64,000 nucleotides of DNA from Epiperipatus broadwayi (GCA_028023455.1 JAQFVV010012400.1:18035490-18099489), one strand, 5' to 3'. Counted from the stretch's first letter, positions 36,384 through 48,557 are shown. Translations and numbers: made by a program. The notes: a model not told the origin generated them from the letters alone.

Positions 36384-39300
36384 CTGTCGATGATGACCCT
36401 GCAAATATACCTGGTGTTATTGCAAGCACATTTACAAATGAAATTGTTACAAAAATAAATGGGAAAGATCAAGTTATTACTGAAACAAGAATTCATTATT
36501 TTTTCCCTGAGCAAGTATTTACTGGAGAAGTAGAAAATCCTATTAAAATAGAAGGAGCGCAAACTGAATCAGCAGTTAGCACATACACCAAAGTTGAAAA
36601 TGGTCAAACTAAATTTATTACCTCTACATTTTATACATACTTTAATGCTAAGGGTGGTAATCAGAGAGAAACAGCTGCAACTGAAACAATGCCAGGTATT
36701 CTTACAAGTTCTGCTATTTCTACTTATAATAGAAGAAGGGGAAGAAGTACAATACAGGTTACATCTACATTTTACACTTATTATTTTACTCAAGGAAATG
36801 GAATGGGTGCAGGTGGAAATAATTTTGGTACAGGTGAAGCTTCAAGTTTTGAGGAAAATCAATTAGGAACAGGTGAAAATGCAAAAGTAGCTATTCCAGG
36901 AGCTATAACTAGTACATTGGTAAGTTCTTTTAGTACAGTTATTGGAGATATTACCAAATTTATCACAGAAACTCGTTTGAAGTTCTATCTACCTGAGACT
37001 ATTGAAGATGAAGCAACGGAGAAAATGGATATTAATGGGGCTATTACCAGTTCAATTATTTCTACTTATACTAAAGTGAGTGGAAGTCGTACAAGACTGT
37101 TTAGATCAACATTTTTTACTTATTATCATACCAAAGCAGTCATTGATAATGAATATGATTATGATTATGAAGAGGGAAGTGATGCTGGACAAAGTGCATC
37201 TGGTGGAGCCATATCAGGAGGATCGATGACTGGTGAAAGTGCATCTAGTGAGGGTGGAGAAGGGAATGCATCTGGTGAAGGTGGTGGAGGACACCATGGA
37301 ATTAGACATAAGGTTTCTAGTGGGAGTAACCAGTCTGGTGGAAGCAGTTCAGAAAATGAATTAGATGTAAATGGTGATAAAATGATTACTAGTACAATTT
37401 TATCTACTGTCACTAGATTGGTTGGTGGGAAAAAAAGAACAATAGTTCAAACTAAGTTTTTGTACTATCCAGAAGAGGAAACTCTTGATTCTGTGGCTGA
37501 TGGGTCTGATTTAGGAGTAGCATTTACAAGCTCGGTTATTTCTAGTTTTACTCAGGTTGTAAATGGAAAGACTAGAAAGTTACGTTCTACTTATTACACT
37601 TATTATTTTACTAATGATGGATCTGAAGAAGGAGAAGAAGGTGGTAATAATAGAGAGGCAATTGTCAAACCATCTAAAACCAAAGCAGAATTTCCAGGGG
37701 CAATAACAAGTACTATTTTCACAACTTATAGTACTATAATTAGTGGAAAAACAAGAATGGTAACGGAAACTAGACTAAAATTTTTTATTCCTGATGAAAC
37801 TGTAATAAATGTTGAAAAAGAAACTAAAAATAGACAAAATTTGATCACAAGTACATTTTTCTCAACATTCACAGTCACTAAAAATAATAGAAGATCTAAA
37901 GTTACAAGCACAGTTTTTGAATTTTATAAACAGGGGGGTGAACTGGAAAAAGTGGAAGAAATAGAAATTGAGCCTACTAGATCTAATGAAATACTGGCTT
38001 CTGAAAACATGGAAGGATTTTTAACCAGCACTTTTTTATCCACTTATACAACTAAAGTTCATGGTCGTACCAGAACATTAACTAAAACTAAATTAGTTTA
38101 TTATCCAGTTACTGAAACAGTTACCGAAAAAGTAAATAAACCCATGACTATCCCTGGAGCCATAAGCAGTTCTCAGGTATCAATGTTTACAAATGTTGAA
38201 AATGGAAAAACAAGAATTATAAGATCTACATTTTATACCTATTTTTTTAATGAAGCCACACAAGTAGAACTTAAACCATCTACTGAAGTAGAACTAGATA
38301 ATAAAATAACGAGTACAATTTATCAGACTTTTACAAAACGATTACGGGGTGGGAAAAGTCGGTTAATTACATCAACATTTTATACTACTTATAATGATTA
38401 TGATGATGATGATTATGAATATGAAGACAGTCTTATTACAAGCACATTTTATAAAACACTAATAAGACATAGAGGAGGCAAAACAAGAACTATTGTCTCT
38501 ACCATAACTTCAAGCTATGCAGAAGAAATTCATCCATCGTCTACTATAATTAACGACCGATTTATAACCAGTACAGCAATTTCTAAATATACAGAAATAG
38601 TGTCTGGTCATCCTACCATTCTTACTTCAAAAATACTTACTTTTTATGATGAAGAAGGTAATGAAATTGAAGATGAATCTGAAGAGGGATCATCTCAGAA
38701 AAAGAGAAGTCGTATTGTTAAACCAACTACAAAGTTTAATGTTGAAGTTATTACTAAGGCTATTGGCGGGGAGGAAATCATATTAGAGTCATCAACACCA
38801 ACACGTGTTGTAGCCCATAAGATTCGTACCCCAGTTCCAACTAATTCTAAACCCCTTATGGAAATGGAATTTCCTGAGGAAATGGATGTGACAAGTTCTG
38901 CAAATATAGAAGAACTTCCTCTTTTGACCAGTTCAGTCACTCCTGAAGAATTAGTTATTTCTGAAACTACCAAAATTATAACTGCACCTATAACTTTAGA
39001 ACCAACATTTTTTACATCTTCTCAACTATCAGAAGAAAATATAGAAACATTAGAAACTATTACATCAACACCTGTTATTGAAGTACCAAGTATGAAAACT
39101 AGTACTGTCTATTCAACTGTTACAAGAGTAAAAGGAGGTTCTCTTGTGGTTTCAACAATTACTAAAACTAAATATTTTCCAGTAACAATTATCCTTGACA
39201 AAACAACATCTGAAGTTATGCCAAAAATTAAACCCTCAATAATTCTCCCTACATATGGTAATAATCAGAATGGTGATTCATCTGGACAGCTGACCAGCAC

Positions 39301-41812
39301 TATATATTCCACTTATGAAACTGTAATTGATGGAGCTACATCCTATTTAACTAAAACATATATTAGACATTATATTAAAAAAACCCAAAGCGCAAATGAA
39401 GCAGAAAATGAAGAAAACCCTGATGATCAGAATGAAGAAGAATATTCAGAAAGTCATAAAGAAGAAGAATATTCAGATGATCAAAATGAAGAAGAAAATA
39501 ATAATGTTCAGCATGATTCATATGGAAAGAGGAAGATAGTTACTAGCACATTTTTAAAGACATTTAAAACAAGATATGGTGGTGGTAAAGATAGAATGAT
39601 TACATCTACAGTGATATCTACTTATGAATTACCTAGCGAGGGAGAATATTCAGAATATTATGAAGATCTTTCCCAAGGAGAAACACATATTACCCAAGAT
39701 GCTGAAAATTTAGAAAATGACTATTCAGAAAATGAATCAAATAATAAAAAAGATCAGAGTGGGGGGAAATATAATAAAAATCCACCAACTAAAGAAGGTA
39801 AAGATAATTTAAGTTATGATGATTATGAATCTATTCCTCAAGCAATTACAAGTACATTTTATAAAACTTACATCAAAAGGCAAAATATGAAAACTCATTT
39901 TCTAACCTCCACTTTAGTATCTGTGTATTCCGGAAGTGGAACAAATATTGTAAAAAAGGATAACAATGAAGGTCAGTCTAATGATTATGACTATTATGAG
40001 GAAGACACTCAAATTGCTAGCTCTAAGCAAGACTATAAAACAAATGAGAATTCTTTATCACAAATGCACAATCAAAATGAAATAGAAAACAATAGTGAAG
40101 GTGGCAAAGTTACTAGTACTTTTCTGAAAACTTTTACAAAAGTGTATGGAAGAAGAACTTATTTTCTTACTTCAACCATAACTTCTGTTTATTCTCAACA
40201 AGATGTTGAAAACATTAATCCAATTACAATCAAAACAAATCAGCATAAAGGACAAAATACTGCTTTGGATAAACCTGATTATTATTACTATGATGATAGT
40301 GCTAAAGAGCAGGACTTTACAAAAACTATTACTTCCACTATTGCAAAAACCTATCATGGGAAAACAAGATACTTAACATCTACTTTTACCTCTGTATATC
40401 CAATTCTTGTTCATGATAAGGATGAGGCAGATGACAGCCAGAGTGAAAGTACAGAATTAGATTTATTGGGTACTAATAATAATTTCATTACAACTACTTT
40501 TACCCAAACATTCAAAAAAGTAAGAAATGGTGTGATAAAGTATATTACTTCTACAATTTTAATGATTAAACCATCATCAGTTTCAAATAGAATAAAAAAT
40601 CATAAAGAAGATGATGGTAAACAATCAACTAATGATGATTATAAAGACCAAAAAATTGCCAGTACTTTCCTTCAAACCGTTCCAAAAGTTATCTCCGGCA
40701 AAACCCGATATTTTGTTAGAACTATTACATCATACTTTTTTATACATCCAGAAGAAACAAATTTAAATAATGAAAATAGTGAAGAAACTGAGGAAAAAAG
40801 TTTGAAAGAAGACATGGCTGTTACTAGTACATTTTATTCTACATATGCAAAAGTTGTAGCTGGACGGACTAGATTTTTCACAGAAACAAAATATTCATAT
40901 TACCCATTAAATAATCAGATTGGCAATGATGAAATCAAAACAGATGAAATTACAAGTACATTGACTCAAGTGTTTCCTCTAATTAAAGGGGAAAAAACAA
41001 GATATCTTACTAGAACAGTACTTTCATTTTATCCCCAAAATACTAAAATGTTGAGAATTAAGCCAACAGAAAAAATAAAAACAAGTACATTTTACTTTAT
41101 TTACCCAACTGTAGTCAAAGACTCCACTCAATTTCAACATCAAACTGAATTAATATATTATCCTATTAATGGTGACCCTTTTACTAAAACTGTTGGTAAA
41201 GATGATGAAAATGAAGAACTATTTGTAGATGCAGTCATATCCAAGGTAGTAAAAACATATACACATATAGAACCAGGTGCCACAAAATATATTACTTCTT
41301 CTAGGGTATCTGAGTATCCATCTCAAATAATAAATGATCCTTCTTTTGGCATTGAAATGTACAACAAACTTGGTAAAAAACAAATAAAGTCAACTTTTGT
41401 AAAATTTTACACTCAGCCTGTAGAATACAAAAATGATGAAGATTTTGATGGACCTGTAACCACAATTTATGGAATTCCAGGAGCAATAACTAGTACATTT
41501 TATCACACTTTTACAACAGTCAGAAATGGTTTTACTAGAGTCCGTACTGAAACACGAATATTATATTATCCAACTGAAGAAAACTTCAATAATGCAATAA
41601 AAAAAACAGTAGCTAGTACAATAGTATCTACTTACAATGTTGATATTCCTGACATCACAAAACATATCACATCTACCCGAGCTAATCCTGAGATTAAAAA
41701 TACAGACAATTATGAAGAAATTTGGACATTTTACACAACTTACACTAATGTCAAAGGGCATCAGACTCTCTTTTCCACAAGGACTCGATATGAAACACAT
41801 ACTCTTAGCTAA
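36384..41812 (+). CDS. Giant terminal exon of a cysteine-free Thr/Tyr-rich repeat protein
   Basis: The acceptor is TTATGCGAAACAG at 36371-36383. The frame then runs unbroken for 1,808 codons to TAA at 41810. The Met at 36689 is internal, since the frame and repeats extend 101 codons upstream. The exon encodes about 30 degenerate repeats of 30-35 residues, core ITSTF-x-x-TY-x-x-V-x-x-GKTR-x-[LI]TSTF-x-x-YY. Some units end ITETRLKFYLPE instead. Linkers vary: a Gly/Ser block (37165-37365), an acidic block (39395-39520) and several Tyr/Asp clusters (for example 38392-38431). I find no cysteine, one tryptophan (near the end), no transmembrane segment and no GPI-like tail. The repeats predict short beta strands. 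The pattern recalls arthropod DUF4758-like proteins (from memory, unverified). With the upstream furin site, a secreted structural, cuticular or adhesive protein is the best inference. Function is unknown. Confidence 0.9.
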
Positions 41813-42025
41813 TGATTTATAGTTATAAAGTTTTAAGATGCTAATTATCTTTACATCAAAAATAATTAATTCATTTAATTTATGAACATGTTCAAGTTTA
41901 GAATTTGCAACAAAATATATTTTTTAAAAACAAAACCAGTGCCATTATAGTCATGAATAAAATAAATTATTAAAAGTTGTCTTAAAAATACTTGAATGAA
42001 TAAATTGTGAGAAATCAAATAAAGT
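41813..42025 (+). promoter_or_regulatory. 3' UTR with candidate polyadenylation signals
   Basis: AATAAA occurs at 41956-41961 (in GAATAAAATAAATTATT), about 145 bp after the stop, and again in ATCAAATAAAG near 42015. Either could end the transcript. The surrounding DNA is AT-rich, so these hexamers are not strongly diagnostic. Confidence 0.45.
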
Positions 42026-45000
42026 AATTTCTATAGAAAGTCTAATTTAAATTTAATTTCAAAATTGCAGTTAATAATAATAATTAGTAAAAATATTATA
42101 AACAAAATGTTTGTTTATTTGCTTTTTAAAATAAATATTAGATTTGATTTTTTTTTACTTAAGGATTCTATAATCTTCAAATGTAAAGTTTAAAATTTTA
42201 ATCCAGATATCTGATGCTGTGCCAAATCATATATTTGGAAACTAAAATCTCAAATCTATTTTATTTTTATCCCAGTTTTGACAATATTATTTTTGTCTAT
42301 TCAATGGCACAGTTATTGCAAAGCAAACCAAGCCAATACTTACGGATACTTGAATCTTAGGGACCCTTTGTTTTGTACATGTATAAAATTAAATTTAGCA
42401 TGTTTCAACATTATATGTAATTTCTGTTTTTGATCAATCAACGAAATGCTATTAGTAAAATTTTAAAAACTTTTGTTCTTATTAGATTGATATGCCAATG
42501 CAAAATAATTAGCTGTATATACATGAGATTGTATTTATATATGGAGCATAAAGAATTTCACCTTTGTTTGAAAACTTGATAGATCTGTTAATCTCTATGC
42601 ACATTTGTGACTAATGCAAATGTCATTTAACATTAGCCTAGCAATCTAGTAAGATTGGTCAAAACTTGAAATTGTATATATAAAATATTCAAGAATGTAT
42701 TATGGTTAAATTATAAATATTAAAAAAGACTTTTTGAAATTTTGCATAGAGACCCCAAAATTTTAGTTATTCTAATGTGTCCATTCAATAACTTTAGTTC
42801 TAAAGTTATCTTTATCGTTGCCCAATTTTAACATAAAAGACAAAAAAAAAAAAAATACTATGTTTATATTTGCTAAATTTATATTTTATTTGTTTCTAAA
42901 TTCATTTAGTCACATCCTTTGTGATGGTAAACATATACACTCTTATAATAAATAACTAATATTCTCATTTTTTTAAACATAAATTTACAAAATTAAATTT
43001 CCCAAGTTATTTTGTTCAGGAATATATTCTCTTGTCAAAGTTGCTATTTGAGCTTTAGAAGATAGATTACTTCCTAAATTTTGGTCTATGACTTATTCCA
43101 TTCAATAGAAAGATACGTTTTTTTTCCCTTTTGATATGGCTATTTGATTATTCTTTTTTTTAAAAAAATATTAGTGCCAAATCTGTGTAGAATTTTATGC
43201 AAAGTCAATAGGTTCTAATTATTTAGTAAAGACATTTTTGCCATCTAAAAGTAAATTTATTATCTTCTGTAATCTCAATTCTTGATCATTTGGTTTCTCC
43301 AAATAGAAGAGCAAAAAGTTTTAATACTTTCTAAATGTTTTTTTTTTTTGACAAAGTTACCACTAATATTTCAGTATAAGAATTTTTAGAATTTTTTTAG
43401 GAATGATATGATATAAAATGACTTCTTAAATAAAGTCAGAAGTTTCTGTGCATAGTCCTAGATCCAGAAACCCTGGTAATCAAATTAAACATTCTCTCCT
43501 TCCACAACCCTTTTATACCACAATAAACTTATCTATATTTTACTTCTTATTACATAATTATTTTCCAGTCCCAATTTATTATTTTTGCTCCTTTTACCCA
43601 GGTTCACTATCTAATCATTATATTCTCCAATTTTATAATAAAGAATTAAAAAAATATTTTTTAAAAAAAGAATTCAATCTCTTTTATTCCAATTACCCTT
43701 AAATTCTCTCTCTTTCCATATAATTTATTTTTCTCCTCTTTTGTTATCCTACACTTTATGATTAAATATTCAGTACTCTGTTCCATTTTTACATGAACTA
43801 TGTCTATAACCTAAATTCTTATTATATTTTTGCTTTTCCTCCTAGTATCTAAGGAACTTGCCCTTGTATCAAATAACATTTAACTTCTTTAATAAAGATA
43901 AATTTTCTACTGAAAAAGTTAAACAGCAGCATAAAATATCAAACAAACAGAAAAATGGACCAGCATGTTCTACATGTGATTCAGAGATTTGTTTGTATAG
44001 TCATTGCAAAACTCATTTCTAGAGCAATTTTTTCTTTATTTATTCATTTTTCTCTTTGTAATTGGAATGGTAATACTAATTTACAAAAGTTTGCTCTATG
44101 TGTTTACACACATATGTATATATACATGTTATTATATTATTTTTATTCTTCATAACCCAAACTATTTTTTATTCATGTTTTCCACAACTCTATTTTTTTT
44201 TTCTTATCATCTTCTTTATTCTCTTTTTTCTATCCCTCACAATTCTATACTTGTAATACATTTTCTATACATCTCATTTTTATATAAATACATGAAAATA
44301 AACTGTCTATTTATTAACTTATAAAATATTTCTTGCTTAAATGTTCATTTTCTTATCAACATAATCAAATTGAACTTTAATTCATCTATTTTCATTCATA
44401 TATTATAACCTTCAAAATATTTTGAACTTATTTTCAATTTTATCAAATCCATTTGGTACTCCCATTTGATGACTATTGATGGTAGATGCTTACATAGATT
44501 GCTCTGAAGTAGAATGATATAAATTGGATTTCAAATATTATTTTGGAATGGACTTCTTTAAATAATTATGCACATTTAAAATAACTATTATCTTTCCTGA
44601 TTTTTGAAGATCACAGCTATAAATGTGTTTCATGTTTTATTTTTTTATGAATATGCAGACATATATACTGCATGGCCAATATCATTTTAGAAGTTTCTTT
44701 AACAAATATTAAGCATGATGGTGATTGAAATATTATTTATATTTGTTACCACTAGATGTAGGTTATTCACTAACATTTAATAAATTTTAGAATCCTTATG
44801 AATATTATTAAAAAAATATTTTGTCATGTCTTCAAATAACTCTTATTGTAATATAACATCTTATCTAAAAAAAGATAATCCCTGATTATTCAAGCTTACT
44901 ATATGGCACTTGAATAGAGAGAGAGTGCTTGTTTTATTATATATTATTAAATTAAATGATTTATTATTATTATTACTGTATAATTTTACATTTTTATAAA

Positions 45001-45209
45001 ATAATTTTTGTGCCAAAATTTATTATTTTTATTTTAACAACATATGGGAAAGTTCGATGAGGAAATTTAGGCTAGATTTTGAAATAATTATAGTATTTAT
45101 TTTAATTAAGTCCAAAAATTATCACCAATAATAATGATCAATAATCAAGCAGAGATTATATTTAGTGCACTGAATGATAAATATTTTAAATATGACGAAT
45201 GCATTTATA
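42026..45209. other. AT-rich flank with a pyrimidine-rich tract
   Basis: No gene. The + strand of 43480-44330 is unusually rich in T and C, producing spurious F/L/S-rich open frames. Similar tracts lie at 24470-24760 and 30725-31020. Confidence 0.45.
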
Positions 45210-45682
45210 TATATTAGAAGATTTTCACAAACTTGTAGATATAAATATTTCCAAGTTTTAAGGAGATTTTTTATGTATTATTTTAGATATTTTGTAGCTA
45301 GATGTAACTAAACAAAAAACAGTTAAAAGCAAATATTACAAACTGAAACAAAGACATTTATTAAAGTATTTTTTATTTCTCTGATTCATATGTAAGCCAA
45401 AAATGAAACTATATTTTTAGTTATGATTTCCTTCAGCAATTAGTGAAAAAAAAAACATTTATAAAAAATGATTTATAAATCTCAATAAATCTAAAAATTA
45501 TTGAGTTTCTTCAATTAAATATTGAAAAATACTATTATTTTCATAAATACATCTACAATCAAGTTAATTTTGAATCATTATAAATTCAAACTGATAATTA
45601 ACCTTAATTTATAAATAATTTTAAAAACGAAAGATTTAATTTCTCCATTAATTTTTTTTTATTCCCTAAGTAATGAAAATGT
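45210..45682 (+). repeat. Family-D dispersed repeat, copy 1
   Basis: Aligns with 52456-52953 in the same orientation. Shared landmarks are AGATTTTCACAAACTTGTAG, TAGATGTAACTAAACAAAAA, CAGTTAAAAGCAAATATTAC, TGTAAGCCAAAAATGA, CTTCAGCAATTAGTGAAAA and TAAGTAATGAAAATGTA. It has no coding capacity and no clear terminal repeats. A weaker match lies near 59210-59290. Confidence 0.7.
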
Positions 45683-45984
45683 AGTTTATCTCATGGATGG
45701 GAATTTTTTTAATCCAGTCTTTTTCCTTGTTATTTCAAAGACTTAATAAAATTAATAACAAGTATTTCACCATTTTTAAAGATATATTCAAAAATTTAAC
45801 CGACCCTATTATTTTAAAATGGAGGGAAAGGGAGAGGAGGGGTGGACGGCAATTTAAGAATGCAGTGCCTATCTTTGTTTAATGAGAATGAAAATTCATA
45901 ATATTAATGTATTTTTGTTTTATGATAAATATCAGTATTCATTGTAACAATCGTGATTAAACATGGCTTTCTATTCCCTGATCT

Positions 45985-46165
45985 CTCTCAGCTAAGAGCA
46001 ACTAATTACTTATTCAATAATTAATAATTTGATGGCTAGCTATATTGACTACCTAGGAAAAAAAATCAAAGTTGACTTTAAACTAGCCAACTTAATGATA
46101 AAAGTTTCAAAGTCTATCAGAATTGAACTTCAAATCAATGGTTCGTTAACCAGACACCTTAAAGC
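45985..46165 (-). repeat. tRNA-derived SINE, copy g
   Basis: On the minus strand GGTGTCTGGTTAACGAACC (A box) precedes AGTTCAATTCTG (B box). The tail matches that of the copy at 32716-32866 (CTAGGAAA and GGCTAGCTAT region). Confidence 0.55.
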
Positions 46166-47109
46166 CCTTTTATTTAACAATTAAATAAATTGGAATAAAA
46201 GTAATTCCTATTAATATTATAACTAATTTTAGAATGGGCACTATGAGAGTTGAAATATGTTTGTCAATAGCTATGTCTATTTTTTGGTCTAACAATAGTT
46301 ATCAAATAATATTTTTTACTAGATAATTTCATCAGTAATATGTTGTATTTAGTTCGATTATTTATTGTGATAATTATTATTATGAATGACACAATATTAA
46401 ACTAATAGACTATATTTTTAATTGCAAAATCATAATTTAAAATAGCAAATATTTATAAAATAAAAAAGTGGTTTCTGGCAATTTTATCATTCAAGTGTTT
46501 TCATTGGAGGTGTTGGACAGCATTCAAGCTTAATTAATTAATGTTATTGTTAATTTTAAGCAAGAAAATCATTTTATACATTTTTGTTAATAAATATTTA
46601 TGATTATTACTATTTTATTTTATTTTTGTTATTGTTTATTTGTTTGTTTATTTATTTCATGTTAATTAAAGCTTTTTAAATTCATAAAAATTGTGATACA
46701 ATAACAGTAACAAACAAATATAGCAGATATTAAAATTTTAAAATGAAAAAAGTTTTAAAGAATTTAATAACTTCATTAGAATTAATATCAATTATTTATT
46801 TTCACATTCTTTGAAGTCTTTAACCCCCAACAGGTAAAGTTGCAGTTGTTATGTGTTCCCAGATTGAGGTTGATGAGAATAAATAAATAAATATTCGATT
46901 TGATATTTGGAAAAAAAGTTTGCTCAAAATTTGCCTTGGTCTTTACCTAACACAAAAAGTCTCAATAGATAATTAATTTATTTTTATATTTAAAAATATA
47001 CACAATAATATTTGGGTCATTTTACAGGTTCCAAAATTAAATAAAGATAATAAAGGTTTTGTTTTATGACCTGTCTTTCATTTTTATATATCCCCTATGC
47101 AGTTTAGTG
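46166..47109. other. AT-rich stretch without recognised features
   Basis: No coding signal or recognised repeat. Confidence 0.4.
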
Positions 47110-47117
47110 CTCTATGG

Positions 47118-47484
47118 CAGGGGTCCCCAACCTTATGCCCATGGGCACCATGGTGCCCACAAACCATTTTACGTGTGCCCGCTGCTATTCGAACACAATA
47201 AAAAATTATTTATCTGATACAAATAAATTTAATTTTTAAAATTTCTTATAAATTATTGTATTATATTGTAATCAAATTGTAGGGCATACTATACTTTTAC
47301 AGCGTAAAAATATAAACATTAATTATATGTTAAAATTTTATTTTTGAAATAAATATTTTTTGTACATTATATGTATTATTAACAATATACAACTATAAAT
47401 TTACATTGAAAAAATAAATGGTGCCCACCACCTGGCCGGCATTATAGAATGTGCTCTTAAGTGCAAAAAGGTTGGGGACCCCTG
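47118..47484 (-). mobile_element. hAT-type MITE, copy 2, with perfect 8-bp duplication
   Basis: The ends are CAGGGGTCCCCAACCTT and AAGGTTGGGGACCCCTG, a perfect inverted repeat over 17 bp. CTCTATGG flanks it on both sides (47110-47117 and 47485-47492), an 8-bp target duplication diagnostic of the hAT superfamily. At 367 bp with no frame, it is non-autonomous. It is in the opposite orientation to copy 1 at 31595-31993 and better preserved. Confidence 0.93.
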
Positions 47485-47492
47485 CTCTATGG

Positions 47493-47810
47493 TCTCATTA
47501 TCTTCTGAGTAAATGATAATGGGATAATTATTTAAATATGTATTAGTGTCTTAAATTATTAAATAAATAAGTAATCAATGATTTATTGCTCAGGAATGCA
47601 TAAGAAGTTCAAGCATTCAAAATGACAGGGGAAGTATGATCAATGGAGCTTGAGACACTAAACCACACTGGGCAGAAGATATTAAATAGTTTATTACTAA
47701 GGAGTTCATAATAAGGTTGAGCACCAAAAGTGATAGAACTGAGTAGAGATCTATAAACCTTTAGTTCCAGAATCTGCCACTTTATCTTTCCACCAAACTA
47801 CAATGAGCTA
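47493..47810. other. Unclassified stretch, possibly repeat-derived
   Basis: More balanced composition than its neighbours (GAGCTTGAGACACTAAACCA, CACTGGGCAGAAG), but I cannot assign it. Confidence 0.3.
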
Positions 47811-47905
47811 TTAATACTTATGTAAGGCTAAAACCTTAGTACATGTGCCTTGAGTGCTTAATTTTAACAAGAGAGACCTCTACAAATCATAACGCAAGAT
47901 TAGAT
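47811..47905 (+). repeat. Family-C repeat, single arm
   Basis: AATACTTATGTAAGGCTAAA through GAGAGACCTCTACAAATCAT and on into AACGCAAGATT is almost identical to the left arm and loop of the hairpin at 48116-48382. Confidence 0.8.
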
Positions 47906-48115
47906 TTTATAAAGATAAGAGGGGCCCTCTTATCTCTGAACCTACTTTCTTAATTATATAGGCAAATCTAAAGCATATTGATTTGGGAGCATGAAGCTAA
48001 TAAATTCTTTACTGATTAAGTCCACTATTTCTGTTAAACATTAACGTTCGTGAAAATCTTTCGATTTACAACGAGTCAATATTAAGATATTAAATTTAGA
48101 AATATTTTGAATCAA

Positions 48116-48382
48116 TTTAAAGTTGTAAATATTAATTCTTATTAAGCGCGATGTCAGCACATAATACTTATATAAGGCTAAAATCTTAGTACATGCGCCT
48201 TGAGTGCTTAATTTTAACAAGAGAGACCTCTACAAATCATAATGCAAGATTCGACTTTAGATTTGTAGAGGTCTCTCTTGTTAAAATTAAGCACTCAAGG
48301 CGCATGTACTAAGGTTTTAGCCTTATATAAGTATTATGTGCTGGCATCGTGCTTAATAAGAATTAATATTTACAACTTTAAA
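48116..48382. repeat. Family-C foldback: 122-bp arms with a 23-bp loop
   Basis: The left arm 48116-48237 and right arm 48261-48382 are reverse complements with very few mismatches. The outer ends are TTTAAAGTTGTAAATATTAA and TTAATATTTACAACTTTAAA. The RNA or single strand would form a near-perfect hairpin. The short loop (48238-48260) matches sequence following the single-arm copy at 47811. No coding capacity. Confidence 0.92.
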
Positions 48383-48557
48383 GAACTATTAAATTATTTA
48401 AAATATGAAAGACAATAATTAAAATGAAATTTAACAAATTATTACATTTGAAAATAAAGATAAAGATTTTGTTTGCAGTGTACTCTGCATATCTCTTGCT
48501 TTTTGAGAAGACTGCATCATGTTATAATCATGTTTTACTTTTATATCCAGAGTCATG
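48383..48557. other. Spacer between hairpin and LINE-A
   Basis: AT-rich with no recognisable feature. Confidence 0.4.

Noticed and set aside
36689-36691. ATG at 36689 as the start of the repeat protein
   Set aside because: The same frame and two to three clear repeat units extend upstream to a good splice acceptor at 36383, and splicing to 35716-35760 preserves the frame. This Met is internal.
36569-41800. Antisense frames inside the giant exon (for example 37165-37413, 38695-38973, 41561-41800)
   Set aside because: They are shadows of the repetitive Thr/Ser codons on the coding strand and show no independent protein character.
43448-44324. F/L/Y-rich open frames downstream of the gene
   Set aside because: Artefacts of a pyrimidine-rich tract with few stop codons on that strand.
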